A DNA stretch of 25,813 nt from Elysia marginata. Taxonomy: Eukaryota > Mollusca > Gastropoda > Plakobranchidae. The position numbers and the translations under genes were made by a program. How positions within the stretch are numbered: the stretch's first letter is position 1; each line of letters begins with the position of its first letter. Under the pieces are notes generated by a model that saw only the letters and a program-made list of their open reading frames with translations, ran no database searches and had not been told where the DNA came from. This document shows, one piece after another, positions 11,501 through 23,500 of this stretch. The stretch covers positions 5,049-30,861 of the forward strand of contig BMAT01010695.1 in the NCBI GenBank assembly GCA_019649035.1, read 5' to 3'.

Positions 11501-14500
11501 CTTTCCAGCGCCTGATGGATGGGGTACTGCGCGACATTTCTTTTGCGTTTGTATACCTTGATGACATACTGGTCGCAAGTCACTCTACCAAGGAACACAG
11601 TCAACACCTTCAGCAACTTTCCAAACTCTTGTCTGCAAATGGTTTGGTCATAAACAAGACCAAAATGTGTTTTTGGCGCGAAAGAACTTGATTTCCTAGG
11701 CCATCACGTCGGGGTCACCAATTCAGTAACAAACAAACAAAAAGAAGAACTTTGTTTTCTCGTACATGTAATTTTAATTTGTAACAAAATTAACAAGGCT
11801 TGAAAGAAGCAGCAGTTATAGATCAACTTGATGTTTTGCATCGTAAGTTTGTCGTAGTATCTCAGAGTGAGATGTCTTATTGTCAAAAACGAAAGTAGGC
11901 CTAATCTATTCTATCTGTGAAGAGTCATTCAAGCGAAATGGCAACTGTCACTACAGTCTTAAAAAGTCAGATAATTGGAAAATTAAAATTTTTTTATCAG
12001 TCAACATGCAGGCTTACTGTATCAAAATTATATGTAGAACAGCCTGCCAATACACTACTCAGCCACTCCACGCTTAGGGGCATTATAATTTTTATGGGTG
12101 TATATTATAGTATAGCCATATAAATCTCGTGTCCAAGGTGAATGAGTCAGAAGTCAGAAAATTTAAAGTTTTGAGAAAAAAATTATTTAAAGGTCTAGTT
12201 TTTCTTCTTTATCTCTTTATTTTAAATTAACAAAAGTTTTGATATCTTTTTATAACATAACATTTTACGAAATTTTTGTACATATGGAAGCTAATTAAAA
12301 TGTTTTGTGCAAAACAGCAACTTCTTTAAAGTTGAAAATTGCAAAATCCAACTCATTCACCCTGGATGCGAGACATATAGTCACACGGATGCTAGATAAT
12401 TTTTATAGAAAAAAATTGAAATGAGCTAAGAACATTGCATCTCACATAGCATCAACGCCCTTAGCCTGGATACAGATTGCTTTTGTTTTCGTAGCAGATA
12501 AAGAATAATAATAATATTAGTTATTACACACGCTGGGAAAGTTTCAAGCAGGTGAAAAAAAACGAAAAGGTAGGAAAGATAATGGTGTACGGTCCCCACA
12601 AAAGCCATAGACAGTCCAAAAAATAGAGGCAGAATGAAGATTTAAACAACATCATAGAATCATGGGCCTTTGGAAGCAAGATGTCGATCTAAAACAAAAA
12701 CAAATTCAAAGAAACATGAACATATTGACAACAATTAATATAGACATGTCACAGTTTCCATCAAATTCTCTTCAGGACTTGTAAAAAACTGTAGCAGCCA
12801 ATGTAAAAAACAATTTGGCAGTAAAAAAGAACCAAAGGGGCCTAGCCTCCCTAGCCTACCTGAGGAAGAAAAAATATTTCTTTAAATGAATAATAATTCC
12901 CTATGTCCAAACTTACTTTAAAACAGACTTAAATCTTGTCTTGGTCTCATGAAAAAAGGGAGAACAAAAAGACAAGGGAGCAGTACTTGAGTTATCAAAA
13001 CTTCCTTGCCAGAGTTAATAAAATAATCTAAATCAGTAGATCTAGTTCTAGGCAATGCATCATCAAGGAAAAGAAAACAAGCAAGCTACAACTGCCGCTA
13101 GCTCTACCTGAACTTGTACACCATGTATATAAACAACAAAAATAGTAAAACCTCATTTGCTGGAGAAATAGAAGATGAATAAAAAAAGGATAAAAAGAAC
13201 AAAGAACATGATGTTATAAACCAAAAGATTGAGGCACCACTTGCCAATTCCAATCTACTTAGATCTAGACGAGGTTTAGATCTAGATTAAACAGAACAAC
13301 CATATTTCATGACCAAACTTCTCACATCAGAGTTTAGACTAACAAGCCTATGCTTAGGTTGGTCAGATTAACAAATTTTGAGTGCTTGTTAATTTGCATG
13401 ATGCGTTTTCACTAAAAATCATTTCAAAATCACAAGCTAACTAGTTGTATTAGTTGGAAAATTCAGCAATCCCACCCTTTATCCACATATAAAATTTAGA
13501 ATCAAAGATGTGGCTTTTTTTTATAAAACAATTGTGATAAACCAAGACGGATAACTAACAGATTTGAATTTCTACAGCTCTCTCTATCTCAAACTATCCC
13601 ACTGTCTCGATTGCAAACATCCATGTATTTCAGCTTTGGCCTTCTTCTGGACCTGCTTTTTCCCTCAAGTTCAAATTACAATGCATTTTTTGGGAATCCA
13701 ATCATTTGCCATTTTTTAAACTGGACCTAACCAGCAAAGGCAGCGTTTAAATAAATTAGTAAATATACGGAGGAGGTTTGACTTTTTAAATACTTCATTT
13801 GCTGAAGGTGTGGTTCTTCTATGTGACCCTTAGAATGCATTAAACAGCATGTGTGGAAAAAATTTAGTATATTTTCATGAGCATATAAGTAGGCCAGCTC
13901 CAGAACCATATCGATAGAACACATGCTTGGTACACTGATGCCTTAGTCCTTCTATGAGGCTTCTTTTTTTCTAGATATTTTTGCGGAGTATAAACATCAC
14001 TGAAGCAGTCTTCTGTCAATTTCTAAACCTAGTGCCATTTTACTGCAGATTGGATTCCTGAACCACATTTAATAGGTGATTGCCAATCGTGATTTCATAA
14101 GTTTTACTAAAATTCTCACTCATGGTTCTAGTCTTCTTTAAGCTAATAATAAGTCCATGCCATTGTTCCAACCTGAAAAAGGTTTTGAAATCCAGCTTTG
14201 ATGTGTGCTGCTTATGCAGCAGCATCAACAAAAAACAGTTCTAGGATTAAACATATCAAACCTTTGTCTTGGCTTTAAGGTGCTGAATGTTGAGAAGTTT
14301 TCTATTGAATCTTGCAGGAGATATACACCTCTTTCATTGTTTTTAAGGCGTCAAGAATAAGAGAAAGATATCAAACGGAGTTGGAGCCAGAACACAGCCT
14401 TTCTTTACACTGCTGAAAATATGGAAGGATTCTGATGTTGATCTGGCACATTGGACAGTCCCTCTCACGCCAGAATGGAAGGATTTCAGCCTGAGAGAAC

Positions 14501-17500
14501 AGCCAATTTTTTATAGCATTTTGAAAAGCCTGTCTCTGCTCACAGAATCAATTCATTTTAATTCTTTGGTGAGGTCTATGTAGCCGAGTTACAGTGGCTG
14601 CTTTTGTTCGCAGTATTTTTCCTGTAGCTGCGTGATAGAAAATAAAATGTCATTTGTTGATCTTTTGTGACCTGAAGCAGCACTGAGGCATTCCATTTTC
14701 GTTTACTTATAGTATTGCAATTTGAATATAATAGATTTGGTTAGGTTGTTTGAATTTTAACGTCTCTTTCCAACTACAAGGTTATATCAGACACGGTGCT
14801 TAGGACAATTGAAAGCGTGCTTCCACACTGTGATGTAAGGAGCACTTGCCTACATCACACCCAGTCACATTATCCTGACACCGGGCCAACCACACTTAGC
14901 ACTAAATCCACAATGCCAGACACTAGGCGGATCAGCTGCTAATACCAATTTTAAAGTCCTTGGTTTGACTTGGCTAGGGATTGAACCACGCATCTTGATC
15001 TTTCGATCTCTGAGCGAGTATCTTACCGCTTGGCCACAGAGCCGGTAGAATATAATGAAATCATATATCTACAAGTTTACAAAATACACAGGAAAGTAGA
15101 AAACATGCCTTGTTTTTTAAACCGGTTCTGCGTATTCTAGATTTTTCCAAACTTACCCACCAGATAAGAACATTAAATCTAAATCTATGTTTGTAGTCAA
15201 ATACTTTCCTAGACTGGCTTAGCTACTCAACTGGCTTGCCCCTCTGAAAAAGCTCACAAAAAGATATAAGAAGATTTGACCTTTTCATCCCCTTTCGTGA
15301 ACCAAACATACAGGTGATATTAATAATACTTAAAAGTAAAAGCAGACGAGGCACTCTTCAAACCTCAAAAAAAATGTAAATTTACAACAGATGAAAAAAA
15401 CTGAAAACTACAAATTTTCCAACACATGTAAAAAAGAAACAAAAAAATAGGAAAACCGAACATTTAGCATCCATGTAAAATATTTTATTTAAAAGATGTT
15501 GATATGCTGAAAAGCGCATAAGGAAGCTATTGTTCTCAGTCATTTTTGTATCAAATCAAGGCTGGGGGGGGGGGGGGGGGAATAAAATGCAGATTTCTAT
15601 GCATACAAAAGGCATTCATTAAGATTGCTGATTTTTCTTACTTTGGGCTCATTTCATCATTGGATACGTGCTGTACTTCTGCTAGCACTTTGCCTTGAAG
15701 GGACATCAGCATAAGAAAACTTGTGCCCTGCAAAATGTTTACAAAAAAAAAGCTAAATGAAGAAACTAACTCTTATTATCATACATGAAGTCGACATCAA
15801 ACCTGAAATGTTTTTTCAACTCTGATACATTTTATGAGAACAATAATGATGCAGATGTCATATGTTTATAAAAAATTCCTATTTTTTTTTTAAGGAAAAG
15901 GAATTCTGTCCTTGTAAGGTATATAACTTTCTTTTCATCTCTGGGTATGATGCATTAAGAATTACTTCATCCTTTTATTGTGACAACTTACTATCTAAAA
16001 CTATAAAGTTTTGAAGTTGTTACTTTGCCTTCAACACAATTAATTCTTTTAATTTCAAACTATTGGACTAAAAAATAAATATTACTGGTTGTTATAATAT
16101 GGTTTAGGGGAAAGACAAAACAAATGGGTGCTTGAGTTCAGCTGTCAATAAATTTTTCTTATCAATCATTCACTTGCTATCAAGAGTTTTAAATCCACTA
16201 GATTTGTTAAGCTTTGATACTCTGCTTAATTCTTTTGGTATATTTATATTTTCTATGTAGTTGTCTAAAGTCTTTGTTAAGCTATTGTCTGCAATAATCT
16301 TCCCTTATCTGTATCTGACAAGTGAGTAAAGATTAATTTCAGAACAATTTCATAGTTACTGCAAAGTTAAAAGATAGCTGTGCTTAAACCCTTTATGATT
16401 TGATTTTACCTGCCTCTCTCTTAGAGTGCTTCTATAAAGCTTTTCCTGCACACTTTTTACCATCCTACTAAAACTGTGCTTTTTCTTAGTTTTTTTCCCC
16501 CACTTACTCTTCACTACAAATTTTAACTCTTTTTTACCTAAATCTATGGACGTGCTTGGATGGATAGCAAAATACAACTGCTCATTTTAACCTCATACTT
16601 AAGAAAAGTTTGTTCTAAAATCAATTTACATGTCATAGAACAAGGACTTTGGTCCTCCTTATTCTTGTTCTCATGGTAGAGTGAGGTGGTTTGCAATGTT
16701 GCTTTTATTGTTGCCTTTACTTTCTCCAAGTTAGCTACCCAGTAAGTGCTGGTTCAGTCAGAGCTCTTTTAATCAGCTGATAGAAACTATGGAATAAATC
16801 TATAGAACAAGAGCCGCTGTGAGCAATTGAAAGAGCAGCTAAATGGATGGGTAGAATTAAACAAAAGTTACTCACCCTGCAGAGTCCAGGATGTGGCTTC
16901 ATTAAGTGGCCTTTCTTGTCCTGCGGTACATCTACACATAACAGAACTGTGTTCTGTTTAGTAGCCGCAATCCCACGGGGCTTAAACTGTAACTGCTTTG
17001 TGTTGCGAAATTCTGCCCAGCCACCTTGATCAAGCATCAAGTGGTCACTCTCAAAGTATTGCATGGCATTGAGATGCTCACTTGAGTAAGAAGCCACAAT
17101 TTCTCCTGATTCCATCCGTGTAATGTAATACCGTCCTACCAAAAAAAAATTTGAGATTTAATATATCGTAAAAGAGAAATTATGTTGTCAAGATACAATA
17201 ATACATGTTGTTGAAATGTAAAAGGGACAGCTAAAGCTAATGTGGTGTGACAAAAGAAATGAATGCAATACTAATTTCAGAGTGCATCAATGCTTTTTGT
17301 TAGTCTTTGTTAGAAAAGGTAAAAAGACAATGGGGTGGAAAGAAAGGGAGGAAAGAAAAAGTAAACCTTGGAAATAATTTCTACTGATTTTCATAATCAT
17401 AAGCAGTGGCTTTTGCTTAGACATTATTTCTAAGATCTTAAGTTTGACCCATACTCTTAAAAACCCTCTAAGTATTTTCACTCTTTCAAACAACATGACC

Positions 17501-20500
17501 ACCCTTAAAATGAATCTCATAGCGCACCCCATATGCCAGGCATATTAAGTAGTTTCATTATAAAAGCACTTGCCTCAGATTTTCTTTCACATTAAAAATT
17601 TGACAGCAACCTATCTCTTTGGAAAGTAGAGTAGGGTTCAAGCAAACAAAAATAAATTAACACCCAAGTTATGAAATTATAGTCTATACAAACCAGGCTG
17701 GATGTCTATGACTTTCTCCACTGGATCAGAGTTTTCACCTTGGTAATGAAGAATAGCATCATATTTCCTCTCCCGGGTCATCTGTAGAATAAAGTAGTCA
17801 TCTTTAGAATAAAGTTTAAACAAATAAATGCGTTTCCAAATAATTAAGAAATCAAGTCTTAACAAGTATGTGGTGCTCCAGAAAAACCCTTGATGGCTGC
17901 ACATAGACTAAGTGTAGAGACATGGGTGAAGTGGATATTGTAACTCAACAAAGCTTACAGTCACATTGATCCATTGCAAAAGAGCTCTACACCACGCTTC
18001 ACGGAGCATCCATTATCTTGATAGTAAAACGTTACCACAAAGTCAACTCATAGGCCTGTACAGTAAAACTATGCTTACCCTATCCAAATTGTGATTTTAA
18101 CATTACCATAAACTACAACTTCTTATAAGTTTTATGACAATTCAGACTGCAAAGTATTCAATTTTGTGTTTTAATAAACAATTTCATGATAAAACATGAC
18201 CCCTTAAATTTAATTGCATTTTTCGCCACTCCAAATTTCCTATACCGTCCCTTTAAAAAAGTTAAGCCTGCAGACAAGGGAGGGGCTGTGTACAGTGTTT
18301 GTTTAAGGAAAAGATCTATATTTAGCTGAAGATGCGAACCAGCTTTCCAACTCAACCTTTTATAAACAGAGATCAAACGATGGCACTATACCCAACAATT
18401 TACAGGCTAAGGGTGCTGTTTCTGACCTGATTTGTACCAGTCATTTACCCCTTTCATCTAAATATCTTACTTATAATAATTCTGAACTTGGTCGCCTAGT
18501 TTTCTACATGCTTCCTAAAATCCATAAAGCTAACAACCCTGGCTGCTCAATTGTTTCTGCTTGCTCTTGCACCACTGAGCAAATTTCTGCATATCTTGAT
18601 TCTGTTTTTCAACCTTTGGTTATGTCACTACTAACATACAAAGACACTGACCATGCTCTTGATATTTTCAATTTTTTCAGGTAATTCTCCCAACCTATCA
18701 GCCTATACATTTGTTTTTACTTGATGTTACATCTTTGTACACGTCAATTCCTCATGCTGATGGCCTCACAGCCTTCAAGCATTTTCTGAACACCCGCATT
18801 TCACATGCAGTCAGTAGGCCTACAGATAGATTGGTTTGGCTGACTGAACTGGTACTAACCTTGAATTCTTTTGAGTTTTGGGGAGAGTTTTTTTTTACCA
18901 AATCAGCTGCGTGGCTATGGGAACTAAAATGGGCCCGAGTTATGGTTGCCTCTTCATGGGTGTCTGGAATGGCAAATAGTAAACTGCTACCAGGGTCCTA
19001 CCCCTGACTTCTACTACCGTTACATAGATGATGGTATTGGTGTTTCCACCATGCCTCTCGATGATCTTGAGAATTACATTGATTTTGTTAAGACGTTTCA
19101 CCCATCTATTTATTTCAACCTCTACAGTAAATTTTTTGGATATAAAAATTTCTATCAGGGACAGATTTTTACACTTGTCAGTCCACTAAAAAATGACGGA
19201 TATCCACACCTATTTAACATACACCTCATCCCACCTGCACTTGTGCAAGAGGTCCATCCCATTCTCTCAAATGCTCCGCCTTCATCAGCTTTGTCAAGAT
19301 GACCATGACTTTTAAGAACAGTGTTTGAGAATTGCACGATATGTGGCTATCCCTTGAAGATACTACTAAAATTACTAGATGACACTTTGAACGGAGTATC
19401 CGTAATAAGTAAGACTGACGCTTTTATACCTAAGCCTGAACAATCCTCTAAACACACTAAGCTCATCATGACCTACTACCCTCATAATTTGGTTGCCTAT
19501 AGGTCTTCAACAATCTTACTATTCTTCAAGCTGACCCCGGTGCTCTTGAGGTTTTTGATGAGCCTCCTCTTGTTGCATACAGAAGAGTAAAAAACATTTG
19601 TGACATTCTGGTTCGAGGTCGCATCTCTGCATCTGATGACTCAAGAACCCGACCTTGCAGAAGACCTAGGTGTAAGACTTGTACATATGTGTCACAATCT
19701 ATTGAAATCAACTTGCCTTGTGGTGTTTTTAGGGTTGTTGACTCATTTACCTGCACTAGTCGCAACCCTATATGCTATTGTGAGTAAGAGATGTGACATG
19801 GTATATATTAGTGAAACAGGCTGCAATCTAGTGACCCAATTTAGCGAACATTTGCGCAATGTACAGAAGGGGTTTCATAAACCCTCCTCTCTACATTTTC
19901 GCTCTTCTGGCCACCAAGGCTGTACTGACATGGAAGTGCTAGGTTTGCGTTCTTCGAGAGGTGGTGCCAAGACACACTTTGATTGTGAGCAAAGGCTTAT
20001 TTTTTAACTGGGTACTTTAGCACTTGAAGGGATGAATGTTCAACATATTTTCCCCAACAAATAAACCGTTGCTGGCAAGTACATTATTTCTTTACTTAGC
20101 ATGTTTTTTTAATAATACGAGAGCTAATATCTCTTCTTTGTTATCTTGGTCTTTTGCTAATTGTGGCCTTCTACTGCCAAATTTGAGCCCTTTGTTGTTG
20201 CTTTCTTTCTTAATTATTTGCTTGTTTTCCTCCAATGAATCCATTGTTGTTTTTTTTCGGAGACTAAACTTTTTCCAAGCTCACTCTATATTTACTCTTG
20301 GTTTTTTTTTCCTTCTCTTTTCTTTTTGTCTATTTTGTCAGTGGTATGGTAGGCTCTCGGTAACATGTATTTATCAGTATCTTCATTATGGTTTTAACCC
20401 TTAACTTGTGTAGTAAACCCTCCATTCTCTCTTTCCTTTCATTGCTCATAGGTGTAGACTTTTTATTTTGTATTTTCTACACAGTAGGTCCACTTGGTAC

Positions 20501-23500
20501 TTTTCATAATTTAGTTTATCCTACAGACTGTAATTAGGGTCTATTTTAGTCTCAAACTTTTGTTACTGAACATTCTTTGGCCGTGCGTCAATATTAAAAT
20601 TTCTAACAATTTTTTTACAGCATTATTTTGCGCCACTTCTCTACTATGTTTGTCATCTTGATGCGTTTGCACTTCCTTGTTTACGAGATCTACACTGGAA
20701 AAAAGATAAGTCATTTTTTATCTGTCTTTTTCATTCCAGATAGGTCTAGATCTAGTTCATACGTTCTTATTTTTTGAGTAAATAATTCTCGTTTTTCATT
20801 GATAGATCTATTCATCTCTTTCACTATGTAAATACGTTACAATTTTCCTGGTTCCTGAGGCCCCCTCTGTTTCCAGCAGCAGATAGATTTATATCTAGAT
20901 TTTGGGTACATTTTATTTCTTTATTTTATTTCATCATACATATTTTATATTGTTTACAATAATATTATTGCTTTTATTGTAAATCCTGTCCCTCTTACAC
21001 GTTTTTATTATTTTTGTCTGACAAAGGCGTAAAGCCAACAGCTCACTTGTTTTATCCCTATTTTTAGAGCTAAAATACATACCTTCCTAGAAAAAAATTT
21101 GACTTGCCTATCTACTGCTACTCCTGATCAACCCTTTAAAACTTGAAATATTGAGCTAAAAAATAAAGAAAAGAAAAAAAAATCTCAGAAAATTTTCCTC
21201 TATTAGAAATATAGATTATTTGAGTACAGAACTTTGACATTGTAAAAGATTTCCCTGGAGCATCACACAAATGCAAGAAAGCTGGTTGTAAATTTGAGGC
21301 AGCCACAGTAAATCCGAATTTTAAGATGGTGGACACTGGTATCCTTAGCGTCTTCATTCAGTTTTAAAGAGTTCAGAGATGTTCAGACATGTCAATGATT
21401 GAGTAAAGCATATATGAACAAGTTCATCACTTTGTGGGCACAGAAAAAAAAAAACTGTAAGAAGCAAGAAATTTCAGGATTTCTTTTCTTGCAATAAACA
21501 CAATAAAGAGATCAAAAAGCTTCTCGGGATGTTGTTGGATGTTATAGTTCAGTTGCGCCTATCTTATTATTATCAAAACTCAATGTACGATGAGATATAA
21601 CAGTTCCTTCTAGGTATCTATCCTTAAAGACCTCAACTTCAAGAGGAAACAAGTTCTTTTTGTCTCCACAGACATCTTCAGTGCCATAGGATTCTGATTA
21701 ATTTGTCTCTGAAGCTGTATACCCTAGGTTACGATTTCTAACACGTGTTAAAACTGCAATATATCTAATAACCTTTTCACCTATGTAGTGACAGGCCTGC
21801 CAACCTTTTTTTTGCTTCACAGAAATATTAAGGTTTACTCTCAGTATTTTTTTCAAAGTCCACAGTAATACCGCAATGCGTAAACAAAACAAAAAAAAAA
21901 AAAGAGAGAGAGAGAGTTGGTTGCAGTCAACCTTCTTACTCTAGATAATTCCTAGAACTAAGAATGATGGTAAAAAAGATCCTTACTAAGGATCAATCTT
22001 CCATGTCAGATTTGGTGCATGATGATGCTCTATCATGCATGTGCATGTGTTAATTTATGCTACTTTCTTAATCTCTTTTATGACTCTCTAACAAGTCATT
22101 GTTTGGCTCAGCACAGATCTAGATCTAGGTCATGGGTACATTGGATCATCTTATCCTTAAATTCATAAATGGATTTTCACTATGTGAATTTGTGACATCA
22201 TTGCATTCTATGTCTCCATCAACTTTTTTCAAGATGATGCTTGGTCTAGATCTAGATCTAGTCCTAATCATTCACAATAAAATCAGAAACTACCGATGTT
22301 TTACCGGTGTTTAAGATTGATAGGCACAGTCTCGGGATTCTCATGTTTGAGAAATGTAGATCTAGTTCTAAGTTTGCACTCGTTTTGCATTTTATTCTCT
22401 TCATCACACAATCGTTTAGATTTGAAACTATATGTAAATCTACGCTTGGTTAGCACTTTCTTCTTTCCACGTTCATTGTATTGTCCACAAATAGTTATTG
22501 CAGTTTGTCCTAATTATATCTATGGACCTGTATGCATAAGCATACATGCACTTTGAGTTTCTGCATTTTTTTCATTGGTTCAGTTAACATAGCCTTGACT
22601 TTTTTTCAGGGCCAAGGCTAAAGTACAATGCCGTAAATGCCCAGTATGGTCACACGCTTTAGTGATCCCCACCCCCAGGTCTGTATGGTTTCTAATAGTC
22701 ATACAGTAGTCATCAAACAATAAAACAATAAAGAAAGGCACCCTTAGATGCGTATTGGTGGCTTCTGCATCCCTACCATCAGATCAGTGCGAGCATACAA
22801 GGGCCACACTCTAAAATCTGAGGCGGAGCCACTGCTTTCTTATCATTCTATTGTTTGCATGTGTACACAGCATGCACATCCCTATGCACTGACCACAAGC
22901 ATCAATGGCATAGAATCGGGTCTTGGATCACAGGAACATAAAGCATTATGACCTTCACATAACAAGTTTAACTTCAATATTCTATAGGCTGTGATAAGGC
23001 TACTCGGAAAAAAAAATGTGCACAATTGATAAAAAGAAAATCAGAAATGGGTTACGTTCACTAGCTGCCAGGCAATAGGCCTAGACAACCCACTCCAATA
23101 TAACTTGACCGGTTGGTGGTACATTTACAGGTAACTATCCATAACTTTATCACGCGAGTAGGCCTACACGGAGCAGCATTGTACCAGACCATTTCAATAT
23201 TGGGATCGCATTTTCGGGTACAGAACAAAACATTGTGAGTAACCTTGACCTAGGCTTATCAACACGCCGTAGTTTTACTTAGTAGCCCATAACCTGTAAT
23301 TTTTTTCGCGCCACCGTAATAAATTACGGGCAATCCGTAATGTTGGCAGGTCTGTAGTGATAAACACTGGCTTTATGGAAGGTTAAAGGGTGGAAAAATA
23401 AAATTTGTCTCTTACCGAGCATGAGAGAAAGCACTGATCACTGCCCTTGACCACAATGCTGTGCACCAAAAATATATCCTCATTTAATTTGAAGGAAAAC

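Larger units (their letters stand above)
9170..11955 (-). mobile_element. Internally rearranged Ty3/gypsy LTR retrotransposon
   Basis: Two direct repeats (9170-9399 and about 11721-11955) flank the unit, with a 5-bp duplication GTCTT at 9165-9169 and 11956-11960. Read on minus, the LTR begins TGTAG. A PBS-like TGGTGACCCCGACGTGA lies just inside the right LTR (plus 11704-11720) and a purine tract GGGAGGGGG just inside the left LTR (plus about 9404-9412). Integrase is on minus (9453 to about 10555), as expected for this orientation, but a gag-end/protease/RT block (about 10555-11710) is on plus, i.e. inverted. Most of gag, the RT C-terminus, RNase H and the integrase N-terminus are missing. Frames are interrupted throughout, so the copy is dead. 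It lies in the intron between exons F and G. Confidence 0.85.

Noticed and set aside
14972..15045. Minus-strand tRNA gene
   Set aside because: A and B boxes are present, but the sequence continues into a conserved-looking body with target duplications, and the anticodon region does not form a normal arm. It is the head of a SINE.
17677..17904. Initiator Met at the start of the frame with MTRERKYDA
   Set aside because: The upstream exon ends in phase 0 and the Met directly follows a splice acceptor, so it is internal.
20036..20404. Hydrophobic plus-strand frame resembling a membrane protein
   Set aside because: Hydrophobicity comes from T-rich DNA. It begins in the tail of the Penelope-like ORF and lacks any conserved pattern.
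22748..22951. Possible extra coding exon in the less AT-rich patch
   Set aside because: No phase gap exists between exons C and D, the frame is on the opposite strand, and no domain is visible.
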